This document shows, one piece after another, positions 38,713 through 47,181 of a stretch of 64,000 nt of DNA (the first letter of the stretch is position 1; every line of letters begins with the position of its first letter). The translations under genes were made by a program, and so were the position numbers. This stretch comes from Salinicola socius. GTDB lineage: Bacteria > Pseudomonadota > Gammaproteobacteria > Pseudomonadales > Halomonadaceae. The DNA lies in NCBI RefSeq assembly GCF_001937195.1, contig NZ_MSDO01000002.1, positions 62,001 to 126,000 on the forward strand, read 5' to 3'. The notes beneath the pieces are model-generated. The model ran no database searches. It was not told the DNA's origin and saw nothing but the letters and a program-made list of their open reading frames with translations.

Positions 38713-41223
38713 TTAACGCTCATCACCGTTGTCCTCGTCGACGTCATCGTGGCTGGGCTTGCGATGCGTCTCGTCCGGGATGGGCGTATCGGGCGTGCTG
38801 GTCGCGTCGTTTTGCGGCTCGTCGGCGACTGCCCCCGGGATGTCACGCTTTTCATCACGCAGCACGCGCAAGTGGGCGGGTGGCGCCATGCCATCACGGT
38901 CTTCGCCGAAGTAGAGTGTGGTGTGCGGGAACGGAATCTCGATACCGGCTCTGTCGAAGTAGAGCTTGACCAGGCGGTTGTAGGCACGGCCGACGCCCCA
39001 CTGATCGCCCGGCGTGGTCTTGATCACCACGCGAATGTTGACCGAACTGTCGGCGAGCGCAATGACACCGGCCACGGTCATCGGTGCCAGTAGCTTGTGA
39101 CCATGCTCCTCGCTTGCCTGGAGTTCCGCGTAGGCCGCTTCCAGCTGCTCGATGGCGTAATCGATATTCTCGCGGTAAGCGATTCCGTACTCGCCGACGT
39201 GATTGCCGAATTCGCGCATGTAGTTGGATACCGTATCGACCGACGAGAATGGCACGATGTGATAGGTGCCCGACAGGTCGCGGATGGCGACAGAGCGAAT
39301 GCTGACTCGCTCGGCGGTGCCGGTAACGCCGCCCACGGTGACAACGTCGCCCGTGTTCATGGCGTTCTCGAGCTGAATGAATACGCCGGTAATGACGTCT
39401 TGCACCAGCTTCTGCGAGCCGAAACCGATTGCCAGACCCAATACCCCGGCACCCGCGATCAGCGGTCCGATATTGATGCCGATTTCCGACAGCACGATCA
39501 TCAGCGTCATGACGATCAGCGTGATCGCCAGCGCGTTACGGAACAGGCTCATCAACGTCTTGGCACGAGCCGTCGGCGCGCCGCCGCCGGTATCCGGATT
39601 CAGGAAATTCTCGATCAGACTGGCCAGACCGATCCAGACGGCAGCTGCGACGACCAGAATCAGCATCACCTGAATGACGGTGGCAATGGTATGGGCGCCC
39701 GCTTCCGTGGCACGCCAGGCGGCGAGATCGAAGACGTGCCAGGCATCCAGTACGTAAAGCGCCACGGCGATCAGGATGATCGCGCGGATGACCTTGAGGA
39801 AGGTCGGAATATAGGAGTTCAGGCGAGTTTCCAGCAATGGCAGTTTGGCCCGAAGGTTGTCACCGAGATCGATGCGCTGACCGATGAGCTGGGTCAACAG
39901 GCCGGAGATCAACATGCCGATACCGATGTAGATGATCGTCTTCAATGTCGCGATCAGCACGAACGGAAGCGCGGTTTCCGGATGCAGCAGCGTGACGCCG
40001 AATACCATCACGGTATAGAGCAGTGCGATGATGAACCAGATTCGGGCAAACAGGCGGAGCGCGACCCGCGACAGCGACATCGAGGCCTCGTCGGCGCGCT
40101 GCATGATCAGGTCACGGACAGGGATGCGCTTCTTGAGGATCACCGAGACGGCGACCAGTAGAGCGATCACCATGATCAGCACGCCGACGGCCTTGCCGAA
40201 GGCCAACGACAGGGTGGTGTTCACGATCGGGACCACGACCAGCATGCCATAGCCGATGAAGCCCGCCAGAGTCGCCAGGAAGCGGTTGCAGTAGCGTGCC
40301 TGATCGGCGCCGATGGGCAGCAGTCGCAAACCCTCGTGGCTGGAGGCAAACAGCACGCGCAAGGCGCACTTGAACAGTTCGATCATCAGGAACGCGTTGA
40401 GGAACAACGAGAAACGGCTATCGAGACTGCCGCTTTCCCCTACCAGGAACGTGGCCACCAGATTGCCGGCGACATAGGCGAGCACGACCGCCACGACATC
40501 GACGATCGCGGCGAGCACCACCGCCACGATGACCCGCAGCAGATGGCCTCGACTATCACCCTTCATCGACCACTGGCTGAACCGGTTGAACAGCGGTGTA
40601 GCGATGCGCCGTAAAATGAAGAAAGCCACGACCGTGGCAATCACCACCATTGCCAGATTGATCGCCGCGCTCAGGAAAGCGCCCATGTCGAACGCGGGTG
40701 CGGCGCTGCTGGCGGCGGCATCGCCGCTGCCGAAGAAGCCTCCGATCATCGCCACCAGGCCGTTGAGCTGGCCACCGATATCGCCTGCGATCCCGCTGGT
40801 GAGTTGCGCCATTCGTCGCGGAAAGGACGCCGTGGAATCGACGTTATCGTTGCTCGCGGCGACGGCCGGTTCCGACTCTGCGGAGTTCTGGGAAGTCTCT
40901 GCGGAGTTCTGGGAAGTCTCGGCGGAGTTCTGGGAAGTCTCGGCGGGGCTGGTGTCAGTGGCGTTCCCATCGGCTGCCTGGGTGGCGTCGCCCTGGGCAT
41001 CGCCGGAGGATTCCTGCTGGGATGCCAGCTGTCTCAGCTGATCGATAAGAACCTGTCGCGACTGGGCGTTTTCCAGCAGATCCGCCATGGTGGAATAGGC
41101 GGGGCCATCCTGGGCGGTTTGCCCTTCGGATCCACTTTCCTGGGCCAGCGCGGGGGCAGCGAATATCAAAAGTAACAGCAATAGCCAGCGACTGAGCCAG
41201 CGATCGGGGCGAAGGACTATCAA
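38713..41223 (-). CDS. MscS-family mechanosensitive channel (YbiO-like)
   Basis: This large MscS paralogue has a signal peptide, a periplasmic region rich in Gln, Ser and Thr, about eleven membrane segments, and the C-terminal MscS core. The pore helix is in GAGVLGLAIGFGSQKLVQDVITG, followed by the beta domain. It should release solutes on osmotic downshock. I prefer the TTG at 41223 (836 residues), which follows AAGGAG at 8 bp and puts the signal peptide at the very N-terminus; an ATG at 41283 would add 20 residues. The C-terminal tail is acidic (DDVDEDNGDER). The overall plan fits YbiO, but MscM or KefA-like relatives are possible. Confidence 0.87.
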   Translation of the reverse strand: MIVLRPDRWLSRWLLLLLLIFAAPALAQESGSEGQTAQDGPAYSTMADLLENAQSRQVLIDQLRQLASQQESSGDAQGDATQAADGNATDTSPAETSQNSAETSQNSAETSQNSAESEPAVAASNDNVDSTASFPRRMAQLTSGIAGDIGGQLNGLVAMIGGFFGSGDAAASSAAPAFDMGAFLSAAINLAMVVIATVVAFFILRRIATPLFNRFSQWSMKGDSRGHLLRVIVAVVLAAIVDVVAVVLAYVAGNLVATFLVGESGSLDSRFSLFLNAFLMIELFKCALRVLFASSHEGLRLLPIGADQARYCNRFLATLAGFIGYGMLVVVPIVNTTLSLAFGKAVGVLIMVIALLVAVSVILKKRIPVRDLIMQRADEASMSLSRVALRLFARIWFIIALLYTVMVFGVTLLHPETALPFVLIATLKTIIYIGIGMLISGLLTQLIGQRIDLGDNLRAKLPLLETRLNSYIPTFLKVIRAIILIAVALYVLDAWHVFDLAAWRATEAGAHTIATVIQVMLILVVAAAVWIGLASLIENFLNPDTGGGAPTARAKTLMSLFRNALAITLIVMTLMIVLSEIGINIGPLIAGAGVLGLAIGFGSQKLVQDVITGVFIQLENAMNTGDVVTVGGVTGTAERVSIRSVAIRDLSGTYHIVPFSSVDTVSNYMREFGNHVGEYGIAYRENIDYAIEQLEAAYAELQASEEHGHKLLAPMTVAGVIALADSSVNIRVVIKTTPGDQWGVGRAYNRLVKLYFDRAGIEIPFPHTTLYFGEDRDGMAPPAHLRVLRDEKRDIPGAVADEPQNDATSTPDTPIPDETHRKPSHDDVDEDNGDER
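40880..40942 (-). repeat. 21-bp tandem repeat inside the MscS-family gene
   Basis: Three nearly identical 21-bp units (40880-40900, 40901-40921, 40922-40942) encode repeated SAETSQN heptapeptides in the periplasmic linker. The period is a multiple of three, so copy-number changes keep the frame. Confidence 0.9.
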
Positions 41224-41628
41224 GCTCCAATCTCCTTGTCTTGTGAGCGGATCGGTCCGGCGGCACTCTGCCAGCCTAAACATCGTTAGGATAACACTTT
41301 ATCGCTAATGGCAAATTCGTGCGGCCATCGAGACAACGGCGATCAGATGAGGCTAGCCGATCTGGTCGAGTTTTCCAGAATCGGAGCGGCGGTTGTGAGC
41401 ATTCGGTACTGACTGGCGGCGCCTCTTCTACCGGCCTTTACGAAAGAGCACCGTCGGTTCGCTAAGGAGAAACGATGAAATCGCTGGCGCCGAGACGCTG
41501 ACAAAGTTCATGCCCGGCGGGCGATGTCGAGTCAGGTCTGCGCCGGGATATAGTGATCATCGATCGAGAGTCCATCCCGCCATCCGCGCGCTCTCGCTGT
41601 CTTCCGCTGCCAGTCATCAGAGGTCGCC
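41224..41628. other. 405-bp divergent region between the channel gene and the AlgX-like gene
   Basis: No long gene is seen. A short frame of eight codons at 41475-41501 has an excellent ribosome site. The AT-rich stretch about 41285-41325 (ATAACACTTTATCGCTAATGG) is the likely promoter zone for the channel gene. Confidence 0.5.
41475..41501 (+). CDS. Possible eight-codon leader peptide
   Basis: AAGGAGA (41464-41470) lies 4 bp before an ATG that opens MKSLAPRR-stop, about 130 bp before the AlgX-like gene. A ribosome site this good on so short a frame suggests a leader peptide or the remnant of a gene. Neither can be settled from the sequence. Confidence 0.25.
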   Translation: MKSLAPRR

Positions 41629-43398
41629 ATGAGTTCATCTTCCTTTGCCGAGCGCATCGAGCAGACACCCGAACGGGTTGTCGAAGCCGAAGATCGATTG
41701 GCGCATCACGATTTTGCCGGCGCCATCGCCTTGCTCGAGCCGGCCTACCAGGCGGGTGATGACAGTCCGGATGTCGTCAGGGGCCTGATGTTGGCCTACC
41801 AGGGTGCTGGGGATACCGCCGGATACGAAGCGATGATGGGCGTTACGCTGCAGAAGTCGCCCGAACCACCCCTCAAGCTGGGAATTGCCCACGCCGAGGC
41901 GGCGATGACCCGGGCGGACTGGTCGGTAGCGGCAGACAGGTGGCAGTTCGTCATCGATCGTTGTGCCGGCTTCCCTCATCAGGTCCACGTGCGGCAGGCA
42001 CGAGCCTTTCTCGCCGCTCGGCAATTCAGCCAGGCGCTGCGTGCGGTGAATCTGGCCCTGGAAAAGCAGCCCGGCAACACGACGCTCAGCGATCTCAAGG
42101 ATGTCATTGCCAGTCAGAAGGCGAAGAAGTTCCAGCTGGCGGCGCACAAGCTGGCAGCCCCGGTCGCGATACGGTGGGAGGCCGGTGAAGGTCAGAAGCA
42201 GATCACGACGCTCGAGTCGTTCCGTCACTATCGAATCCGGGGCTGGATCGATGCCCGGCGGGACCAGCGGCCGGAGCTGACCGTTTCGACTAACGGCGAC
42301 ATCACCTGCCTCGGACTCACGGCGATCGAACCGAGTGCGCCTTACCAGGAGGCGGGATGGATGTTCGAGCACACGTTCGATCTCTCGCACGAGCTTACCC
42401 TGGGCGTTCGGCTCGAGGGCGGCAAAGCCTACGACTGTCTGCGTTTTTCGCTGGCGCCGGTCATGGAGGTTCTCGAGGGACGCGAAGGGTGGCTGTTTCT
42501 GGCCAACGATACCAACGCGAGCATCGATCAGTTCACCGGTAAAAGGCGCCTGGAAAGCAGTCAGGAACAGGCCTGGCAGCAGTTTGCCGCCCAGCTCGCG
42601 CCACTACAGCAACAGCGCTCGCTGTTGTTCCTGATCGCCAACTCCAAGGAGAAGGTCAGGCCGGAATGCTATCCGTTCGAGAAGGCCGATATCACCACGA
42701 CCGAACAGGTGTCGGCGATCCTCAAGCAGGGCGAGATCGATTACTGCAATCCGGTCGCGGCGATGCAGGCGGTATCGGATAGCTACTATCCCACCGACAC
42801 CCACTGGAGTGGCCGCGGCGCTTATCTCGCGTTTACCGCCTGCATGCGATATTTCGGGTTCGACGACGAGTTCGACTCGCTATACGCCTTCGAGCAGCGG
42901 GAGGTGGTCGGCGATCTGGGATCGAAGATGGATCCTCCTGCCAAGTCGCTTTCCACCGTCGCCGTTTTCCGGGAGAAGAGCGGCGTGTACTGCCGCTTTT
43001 CCAACTACCTGCCGGGCACCGGCAACATCACGATTTTCGAGAATTCCAAACCGATCCATGCCAGAACGCTGGTCATCTTCGGCGGTTCCTCGGCGGGTGC
43101 GGGCGGTTTCGCGATGCTGTTTGCCAACATTTTCCAGCGGGTCGTCGTGGTCAATCTGCCAGGCAGCCATGTTCAGGAAATCATCGATCATGAAGCCGCG
43201 GATTACGTGATTCTGCAGACCAATGAACGTTATCTCGCCACGCCCGGCAGGATCGTCAGGAGATTGGTCGAGGCGAATCTCGATCAGGCCGTCAAGGCGC
43301 TGCCGGCGGCCGAAAGGATCAAGCTGCTGGAGAGAATGAATCGTCACGCACCCTGTGAGCCTTATCATGGCCACATGACTGCGCTGCTGGCTGAGTGA
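41629..43398 (+). CDS. Orphan protein with TPR-like N-terminus and AlgX/AlgJ-like SGNH domain
   Basis: The 589-residue protein has helical repeats (about 10-170), a beta-rich middle segment (about 180-275) and a C-terminal AlgX/AlgJ-like SGNH domain. That domain has GWLFLANDTN (287-296), FTGKRRLE, the catalytic-dyad motif DTHW (390-393) and GGSSAG (485-490) where the nucleophile block lies; relatives usually have GDSF there. There is no signal peptide or membrane helix, unlike periplasmic AlgX and AlgJ. Family members O-acetylate polysaccharides. No polysaccharide genes are near, so the substrate is unknown. The start follows an AGAGG site. Confidence 0.7.
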   Translation: MSSSSFAERIEQTPERVVEAEDRLAHHDFAGAIALLEPAYQAGDDSPDVVRGLMLAYQGAGDTAGYEAMMGVTLQKSPEPPLKLGIAHAEAAMTRADWSVAADRWQFVIDRCAGFPHQVHVRQARAFLAARQFSQALRAVNLALEKQPGNTTLSDLKDVIASQKAKKFQLAAHKLAAPVAIRWEAGEGQKQITTLESFRHYRIRGWIDARRDQRPELTVSTNGDITCLGLTAIEPSAPYQEAGWMFEHTFDLSHELTLGVRLEGGKAYDCLRFSLAPVMEVLEGREGWLFLANDTNASIDQFTGKRRLESSQEQAWQQFAAQLAPLQQQRSLLFLIANSKEKVRPECYPFEKADITTTEQVSAILKQGEIDYCNPVAAMQAVSDSYYPTDTHWSGRGAYLAFTACMRYFGFDDEFDSLYAFEQREVVGDLGSKMDPPAKSLSTVAVFREKSGVYCRFSNYLPGTGNITIFENSKPIHARTLVIFGGSSAGAGGFAMLFANIFQRVVVVNLPGSHVQEIIDHEAADYVILQTNERYLATPGRIVRRLVEANLDQAVKALPAAERIKLLERMNRHAPCEPYHGHMTALLAE

Positions 43399-43478
43399 TC
43401 GGGTGGAAGGTGTCGGCTGTTCGTCCATGTTGCGGAGACAAGGCGGGAGCCTGACAGCCAGCGGATTGGCGTCGCGAA

Positions 43479-43514
43479 TATACGATAACCGTGCTTATAC
43501 GATAATTGTACGAT
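43479..43514 (+). promoter_or_regulatory. Repeated TATACGATAA sites before the zinc-ribbon genes
   Basis: TATACGATAACCGT (43479-43492) and TATACGATAATTGT (43496-43509) are direct repeats 17 bp apart, and a third TACGAT follows at 43509-43514. The AT-rich block contains GATAAT, usable as a -10 box. It lies 80-110 bp before the first small gene. Confidence 0.4.
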
Positions 43515-43591
43515 GCAAGAAATTCTGTCAAGGTATCGCCTGACGACACCGACCTGTCGGTGAATCATGACGACGCCAAGGAGGGATTCTC

Positions 43592-43798
43592 ATGCATCAT
43601 CGTCTCGATTGCCCGCGCTGTGGCAGCCAGCAAGCCACTTCTTCCAACAGCGAGCTGGCCTGGGACGAGGTCTGTTGCGCGGCCTGCGGCGAGTTTCTCG
43701 AGACTCGCCAGTCGCTCGAGGAGCGCAATGCGCCGCTTTTGATCGAAACCTGCCTGAAGTCTCAAGCACTGGCTCGGGATATGGGTCTTCGAGTCTGA
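43592..43798 (+). CDS. Small zinc-ribbon protein (68 residues)
   Basis: The peptide begins MHHRLDCPRCGSQ and has two cysteine knuckles, CPRC (7-10) and CCAAC (28-32), as in zinc-ribbon domains. A strong AAGGAGG site lies 8 bp before the ATG. No known family is recognised. It is followed 67 bp later by a second small zinc-ribbon gene on the same strand, suggesting an operon. Confidence 0.65.
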   Translation: MHHRLDCPRCGSQQATSSNSELAWDEVCCAACGEFLETRQSLEERNAPLLIETCLKSQALARDMGLRV

Positions 43799-43865
43799 CC
43801 GGTCACACCATGTCGCTGACCTGACAAGATCGCCGCCCATGGGTGGCCAGTACCAAGGAAGGAAG

Positions 43866-44057
43866 ATGCTTAAAGTCACGCTGGATCTACGCTGTAACGT
43901 CTGCGGCGGCGAGCAGTTTCTACTGCCGACGTTGAGCGAAACGTCCGAAGACGTCCGTTGCGCCAGCTGTTCCGCTTTCAAATGCAAGAGCAATGACCTG
44001 GAGCGGGCAATGTCTACCGCCCAGCGTCAAAAGGCAGCCTTGGCGATAGTCGCCTGA
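43866..44057 (+). CDS. Second small zinc-ribbon protein (63 residues)
   Basis: Starting MLKVTLDLRCNVCGG, this peptide has knuckles CNVC (10-13) and CASC (32-35), then a basic C-terminal helix. AAGGAAGG precedes the ATG. It ends just before a bidirectional terminator shared with the tmRNA gene. Function is unknown; the four-cysteine pattern suggests zinc binding and possibly nucleic acid or protein contact. Confidence 0.6.
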   Translation: MLKVTLDLRCNVCGGEQFLLPTLSETSEDVRCASCSAFKCKSNDLERAMSTAQRQKAALAIVA

Positions 44058-44093
44058 GGGTTTCTTTCATTCCACGCTGTGGAAATTGATCAC

Positions 44094-44121
44094 AAAAAAA
44101 GCACCCGTTCGGGTGCTTTTT
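44094..44121. terminator. Bidirectional terminator between the zinc-ribbon gene and ssrA
   Basis: A-rich, then AGCACCC-GTTC-GGGTGCT, then TTTTT. The stem works on both strands: for the plus-strand small genes and for the minus-strand tmRNA, whose 3' end lies at 44128. Confidence 0.9.
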
Positions 44122-44127
44122 CATGTT

Positions 44128-44507
44128 TGGTGGAGGCGGGGGGAATTGAACCCCCGTCCGCCGGCACTCGCCCATCAGCTCTACATGCTTAGTTCCGTCT
44201 TTTGATTTAACGCAGTGCACTCCGACGGGCAGGATGGCACCTTGCGATCTCTCTAAGGTTTAACGAATGTCAGGAGAGCGCTGACATCCTCGGTCCCATC
44301 AGCTTTAGCTCATATCCCCGCCGCGATGAATGGGCACATCGCTTTGGGGCCAGACTAACAACTAGCAGTTTTTACGCTGCCAGTGCGCCTTGAGCATAGT
44401 TTTCGTCGTTTGCGACTATTCATTTGCAACGTTGGATTTACGAGATACGTTACGCTCTCGGCATGCACCTCAGGGATTGTCACCAGCGTCGAAGCCATGT
44501 CGCCCCC
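44128..44507 (-). ncRNA. ssrA: Transfer-messenger RNA (tmRNA)
   Basis: tmRNA rescues stalled ribosomes with SmpB. The 5' end GGGGGCGACATGGCTTCGACG pairs over seven positions with CGCCTCC before the ACCA end at 44128, and the T-arm GGTTCAATTCC is present. The tag frame (44372-44413) encodes resume codon GCA and ANDENYAQGALAA then TAA. Length is 380 nt, normal for gammaproteobacteria. It lies just downstream of smpB on the same strand, and the shared terminator at 44094-44121 ends it. Confidence 0.96.
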
Positions 44508-44583
44508 GTATAACTCGTTCATTCTATCAGATGGCGACGAGTCCACGCCATATCAAGTGCTGTCCCGAGTATTCAGCGCACGA

Positions 44584-45063
44584 TCAGGCGTGGTCACGTA
44601 TGACGCGTGCCTTCTCGCGATTCCAGTCGCGCTCCTTCTCGGTGGCGCGCTTGTCGTGCAACTGCTTGCCGCGCACCAGTGCCAGCTCGCATTTGACCAG
44701 ATTCTGCTTCCAGTAAAGCTTGAGTGGTACGCAGGTGTGCCCCTTCTCCTGAGTCCGGGAGAAGATCCGGGCGATCTCCTTGCGGTGCAGCAGCAGCTTG
44801 CGCGTTCGCGTCGGGTCGGCGAGAACGTGCGTGCTCGCCGTGTTGAGCGGCATGATGTGGCTGCCCAGCAGCCACGCCTCGCCATTCTTGACCAGAATGT
44901 AGGTGTCGGTCAGCTGAGCTTTGCCGGCGCGCAGGCTCTTGACCTCCCAGCCGGCCAGCGACAGGCCGGCCTCGAAGGTCTCGTCGATGTGATATTCGAA
45001 CCGAGCCTTCTTGTTCTGGGCGATCATGTTGCTGCTTGGCGCGTTGCTTTTCTTCTTACCCAT
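44584..45063 (-). CDS. smpB: tmRNA-binding protein SmpB
   Basis: SmpB (159 residues) binds the tRNA-like domain of tmRNA and places it in stalled ribosomes. The OB-fold core has [16 protein letters not shown] and [10 protein letters not shown], and the basic tail [21 protein letters not shown] enters the mRNA channel. It lies 76 bp upstream of ssrA on the same strand, a common pairing. Confidence 0.97.
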   Translation of the reverse strand: MGKKKSNAPSSNMIAQNKKARFEYHIDETFEAGLSLAGWEVKSLRAGKAQLTDTYILVKNGEAWLLGSHIMPLNTASTHVLADPTRTRKLLLHRKEIARIFSRTQEKGHTCVPLKLYWKQNLVKCELALVRGKQLHDKRATEKERDWNREKARVIRDHA

Positions 45064-45276
45064 GACACCTCTTTACGGCGATATCCGGTATGCCCTCGGG
45101 CGGTGTGATGAATGGCCTTCACGCTGGCTATGCACTTCACACGCCAGACGCGGGAGAGAAGCGTCGGCGAGGCATCGTGTGAAGTCTAGTTATGAGGGCA
45201 GCCGTGATACCATTCAAGCATCGAAAACGGTGCCCCATGATACGCATGTCGGGGCGATAAATCAGTGGAGACCCCT

Positions 45277-45711
45277 ATGCCCAGCGTGAATCGGTCCGCA
45301 TTCGTTCGGCATACACCGGAACAGATGTTTGAACTGGTCAATGATTTCGAGCGCTACCCTGAGTTTCTGCCCGGCTGTCGACGAGCCAACGTCGTCGAAC
45401 GGGGAGACGACTACCTGATCGGCCGGATGACGCTCGCCAAGGGCGGCGTGGAGCAGAGCGTGACCACCCGCAACGATCTCGAGCGGCCCGAACGTATCGA
45501 TCTTTCGCTCGTCGACGGGCCTTTCAAGCGCCTCAGCGGCCAATGGCACTTCCGGGCGATGGGGGAAGATGCCTGCAAGATAGAACTCGAGATGAACTTC
45601 GAGTTCAGCAATCGGCTGCTGGGGATGGCGTTTGGTCGGCTGTTCCAGCAGGTGGCAGGCCAGCTGGTCGATGCGTTCACGCGCCGCGCCGATCAGGTCT
45701 ACGGACGCTAG
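45277..45711 (+). CDS. ratA: RatA-family START-domain protein (ubiquinone-binding-like)
   Basis: The 144-residue protein has the COQ10/START fold: FELVNDFERYPEFLPGC at the N-terminus and FGRLFQQVAGQLVDAFTRRA at the C-terminus. Relatives act in ubiquinone function (COQ10-like) or as RatA/PasT, reported to affect ribosome association. The ATG at 45277 has GGAG 7 bp upstream. It is divergent from smpB and leads into rnfH, as in Escherichia. Confidence 0.9.
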   Translation: MPSVNRSAFVRHTPEQMFELVNDFERYPEFLPGCRRANVVERGDDYLIGRMTLAKGGVEQSVTTRNDLERPERIDLSLVDGPFKRLSGQWHFRAMGEDACKIELEMNFEFSNRLLGMAFGRLFQQVAGQLVDAFTRRADQVYGR

Positions 45712-45736
45712 CGCAGGAATGCCAGGGAGGAGCGTG

Positions 45737-46033
45737 ATGGCAAACATCGAAGTCGCTTTCGCAACGCCCGAGCATCAGGTGATCGTGAGTCTCTCGCTCG
45801 TGCCCGGGATCAACGCCAGGCAGGCAGTCATGCAGGCCAGCCTGTCCGAACGGCACCCGGCCTGGGCGCACGTCGACTTCGCCGAGGCGCCGGTGGGCGT
45901 CTTCGGTGTTCGCCTGGCCGCGCCGGAGGATTACCAGCCGGCCGCCGGAGACCGTCTCGAAGTCTACCGGCCCCTCGAGATCGATCCCATGCAGGCGAGA
46001 CGCGAAAGGGCAGCCAGCGCCTCAGCGCGCTGA
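45737..46033 (+). CDS. rnfH: RnfH-family ubiquitin-like protein
   Basis: The 98-residue protein is a small beta-grasp protein of the RnfH (UPF0125) family, beginning MANIEVAFATPEHQVI and carrying GDRLEVYRPLEIDP. Its role is unknown; it was once paired with RatA as a putative antitoxin. GGGAGG precedes the ATG, 25 bp after ratA. Confidence 0.9.
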   Translation: MANIEVAFATPEHQVIVSLSLVPGINARQAVMQASLSERHPAWAHVDFAEAPVGVFGVRLAAPEDYQPAAGDRLEVYRPLEIDPMQARRERAASASAR

Positions 46034-46071
46034 CTGCCCTCTCATCCGCTCGAAAGGCGGCCGGCGGCGTT

Positions 46072-46497
46072 CTAGATGCCGCTGGGGCCGATCTGTGGCA
46101 CCGGGGCCGCGCTGTCGCCGGCACCTTCCACGGCGGGGCCCGGGCCGTCGTCCTGGTTGAGTTCGACGTTGGAGTCCATATCGCCGGATTTGGCGATATC
46201 GGCCAGCTGATCGTTCTGGAAGGTCAGCGTCAGGCGCTTCTGCACCGTGTCACCGTAGGCTTCGTCGAGGTAGAAGACGTAGTCCCACTGATCCGATGAG
46301 AAGGGGGCTTCCATCAGTGGTGTCCCCATGATGTAGGCGACCTGTGCACGACTCATGCCGAGGTGGAGCTGAGACACCATATCCTTGGTGATGAGATTGC
46401 CTTGGGGGATGTCCCTTTTATAGACGCCAAAGTAGCTGCAGCCGGTGATGAGCGACACAGCGAGGATGAGTACAGTCGTTCTGATCAGATTTTGCAT
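46072..46497 (-). CDS. bamE: Outer membrane assembly lipoprotein BamE
   Basis: BamE (SmpA/OmlA) stabilises the BamABCDE machine for outer-membrane proteins. The 141-residue precursor has lipobox LITGC (Cys20) and the conserved core DMVSQLHLGMSRAQVAYIMGTPL. The tail after about residue 110 is acidic and Gly/Pro-rich. The ATG at 46497 places the signal peptide at the N-terminus; its ribosome site is weak. It is divergent from fur, as in Pseudomonas (omlA-fur). Confidence 0.94.
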   Translation of the reverse strand: MQNLIRTTVLILAVSLITGCSYFGVYKRDIPQGNLITKDMVSQLHLGMSRAQVAYIMGTPLMEAPFSSDQWDYVFYLDEAYGDTVQKRLTLTFQNDQLADIAKSGDMDSNVELNQDDGPGPAVEGAGDSAAPVPQIGPSGI

Positions 46498-46569
46498 TTG
46501 GGCCCGTCTTTCACTATCGTTGCGTGGATTGATCATACCCGACACAAGACGCTACTGCGAAGAGCGACC

Positions 46570-47019
46570 ATGGCCGACGAAAACCAAGAATTGCGTAAGG
46601 CGGGGCTGAAGGTCACTCTGCCGCGCGTCAAGATTCTGCAGATCCTCGAAGCGACTCGGATGGAAGAAGAGCTTCACATGAGTGCCGAGGACGTCTACAA
46701 GGCGCTGCTGGAATCGGGAGAAGATGTCGGATTGGCGACGGTCTATCGCGTTTTGACCCAGTTCGAAGCAGCAGGACTGGTCGTTCGACACAACTTCGAC
46801 GGTGGTCATGCGGTTTTCGAGATGTCCCAGGAAGAGCACCATGACCATATGGTGGATCTGGAATCCGGTGAGATCGTCGAGTTCTTCGATGAAGAGATCG
46901 AACGCCGTCAGCGCGAGATCGTCGAGGAACACGGGTACGAACTGGTAGAGCACGCCCTGGTCCTCTATGTTCGCCCGCGGGGATCCAAGGCCACGCGTCA
47001 GGACGGTATCAAGAAGTAA
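46570..47019 (+). CDS. fur: Ferric uptake regulator Fur
   Basis: Fur represses iron-uptake genes when bound to Fe2+. The 149-residue protein has the winged helix (LATVYRVLTQFEAAGL) and the metal-binding HHDH (90-93). The CxxC structural zinc pair of Escherichia Fur is absent here (MVDLESG follows HHDH), matching the Pseudomonas type. I do not see a clear Fur box in the bamE-fur gap, so autoregulation is not shown. Confidence 0.96.
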   Translation: MADENQELRKAGLKVTLPRVKILQILEATRMEEELHMSAEDVYKALLESGEDVGLATVYRVLTQFEAAGLVVRHNFDGGHAVFEMSQEEHHDHMVDLESGEIVEFFDEEIERRQREIVEEHGYELVEHALVLYVRPRGSKATRQDGIKK

Positions 47020-47048
47020 TCGCGCTATCGGCGCCAGGACAGAGAAAA

Positions 47049-47074
47049 TCGGCTGCCGACATGTCGACAGCCGA
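47049..47074 (+). other. Hairpin after fur
   Basis: TCGGCTG (47049-47055) pairs with CAGCCGA (47068-47074). It lies in the 3' UTR just before the terminator at 47098 and has no T-run of its own. Confidence 0.5.
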
Positions 47075-47097
47075 TGAAAGGACGCCAGACCGTAATA

Positions 47098-47122
47098 CGC
47101 CGACCTCAAGGTCGGCGTTTTT
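47098..47122 (+). terminator. Terminator of fur
   Basis: CGCCGACCT-CA-AGGTCGGCG is followed by TTTTT. The 9-bp perfect stem ends plus-strand transcription before the convergent recN. Confidence 0.9.
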
Positions 47123-47181
47123 GCGTTGGATTCTCCAGTTCGCAGGGAAAAGGTGGCGGCACGGCGCCGACGACGAGCGCG

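Noticed and set aside
44383-45108. 241-codon open frame on the plus strand
   Set aside because: It runs antisense across tmRNA and smpB, both of which are certain on the minus strand.
46498-46569. Fur box in the bamE/fur intergenic region
   Set aside because: No GATAATGATAATCATTATC-like sequence is visible in the 72-bp gap.
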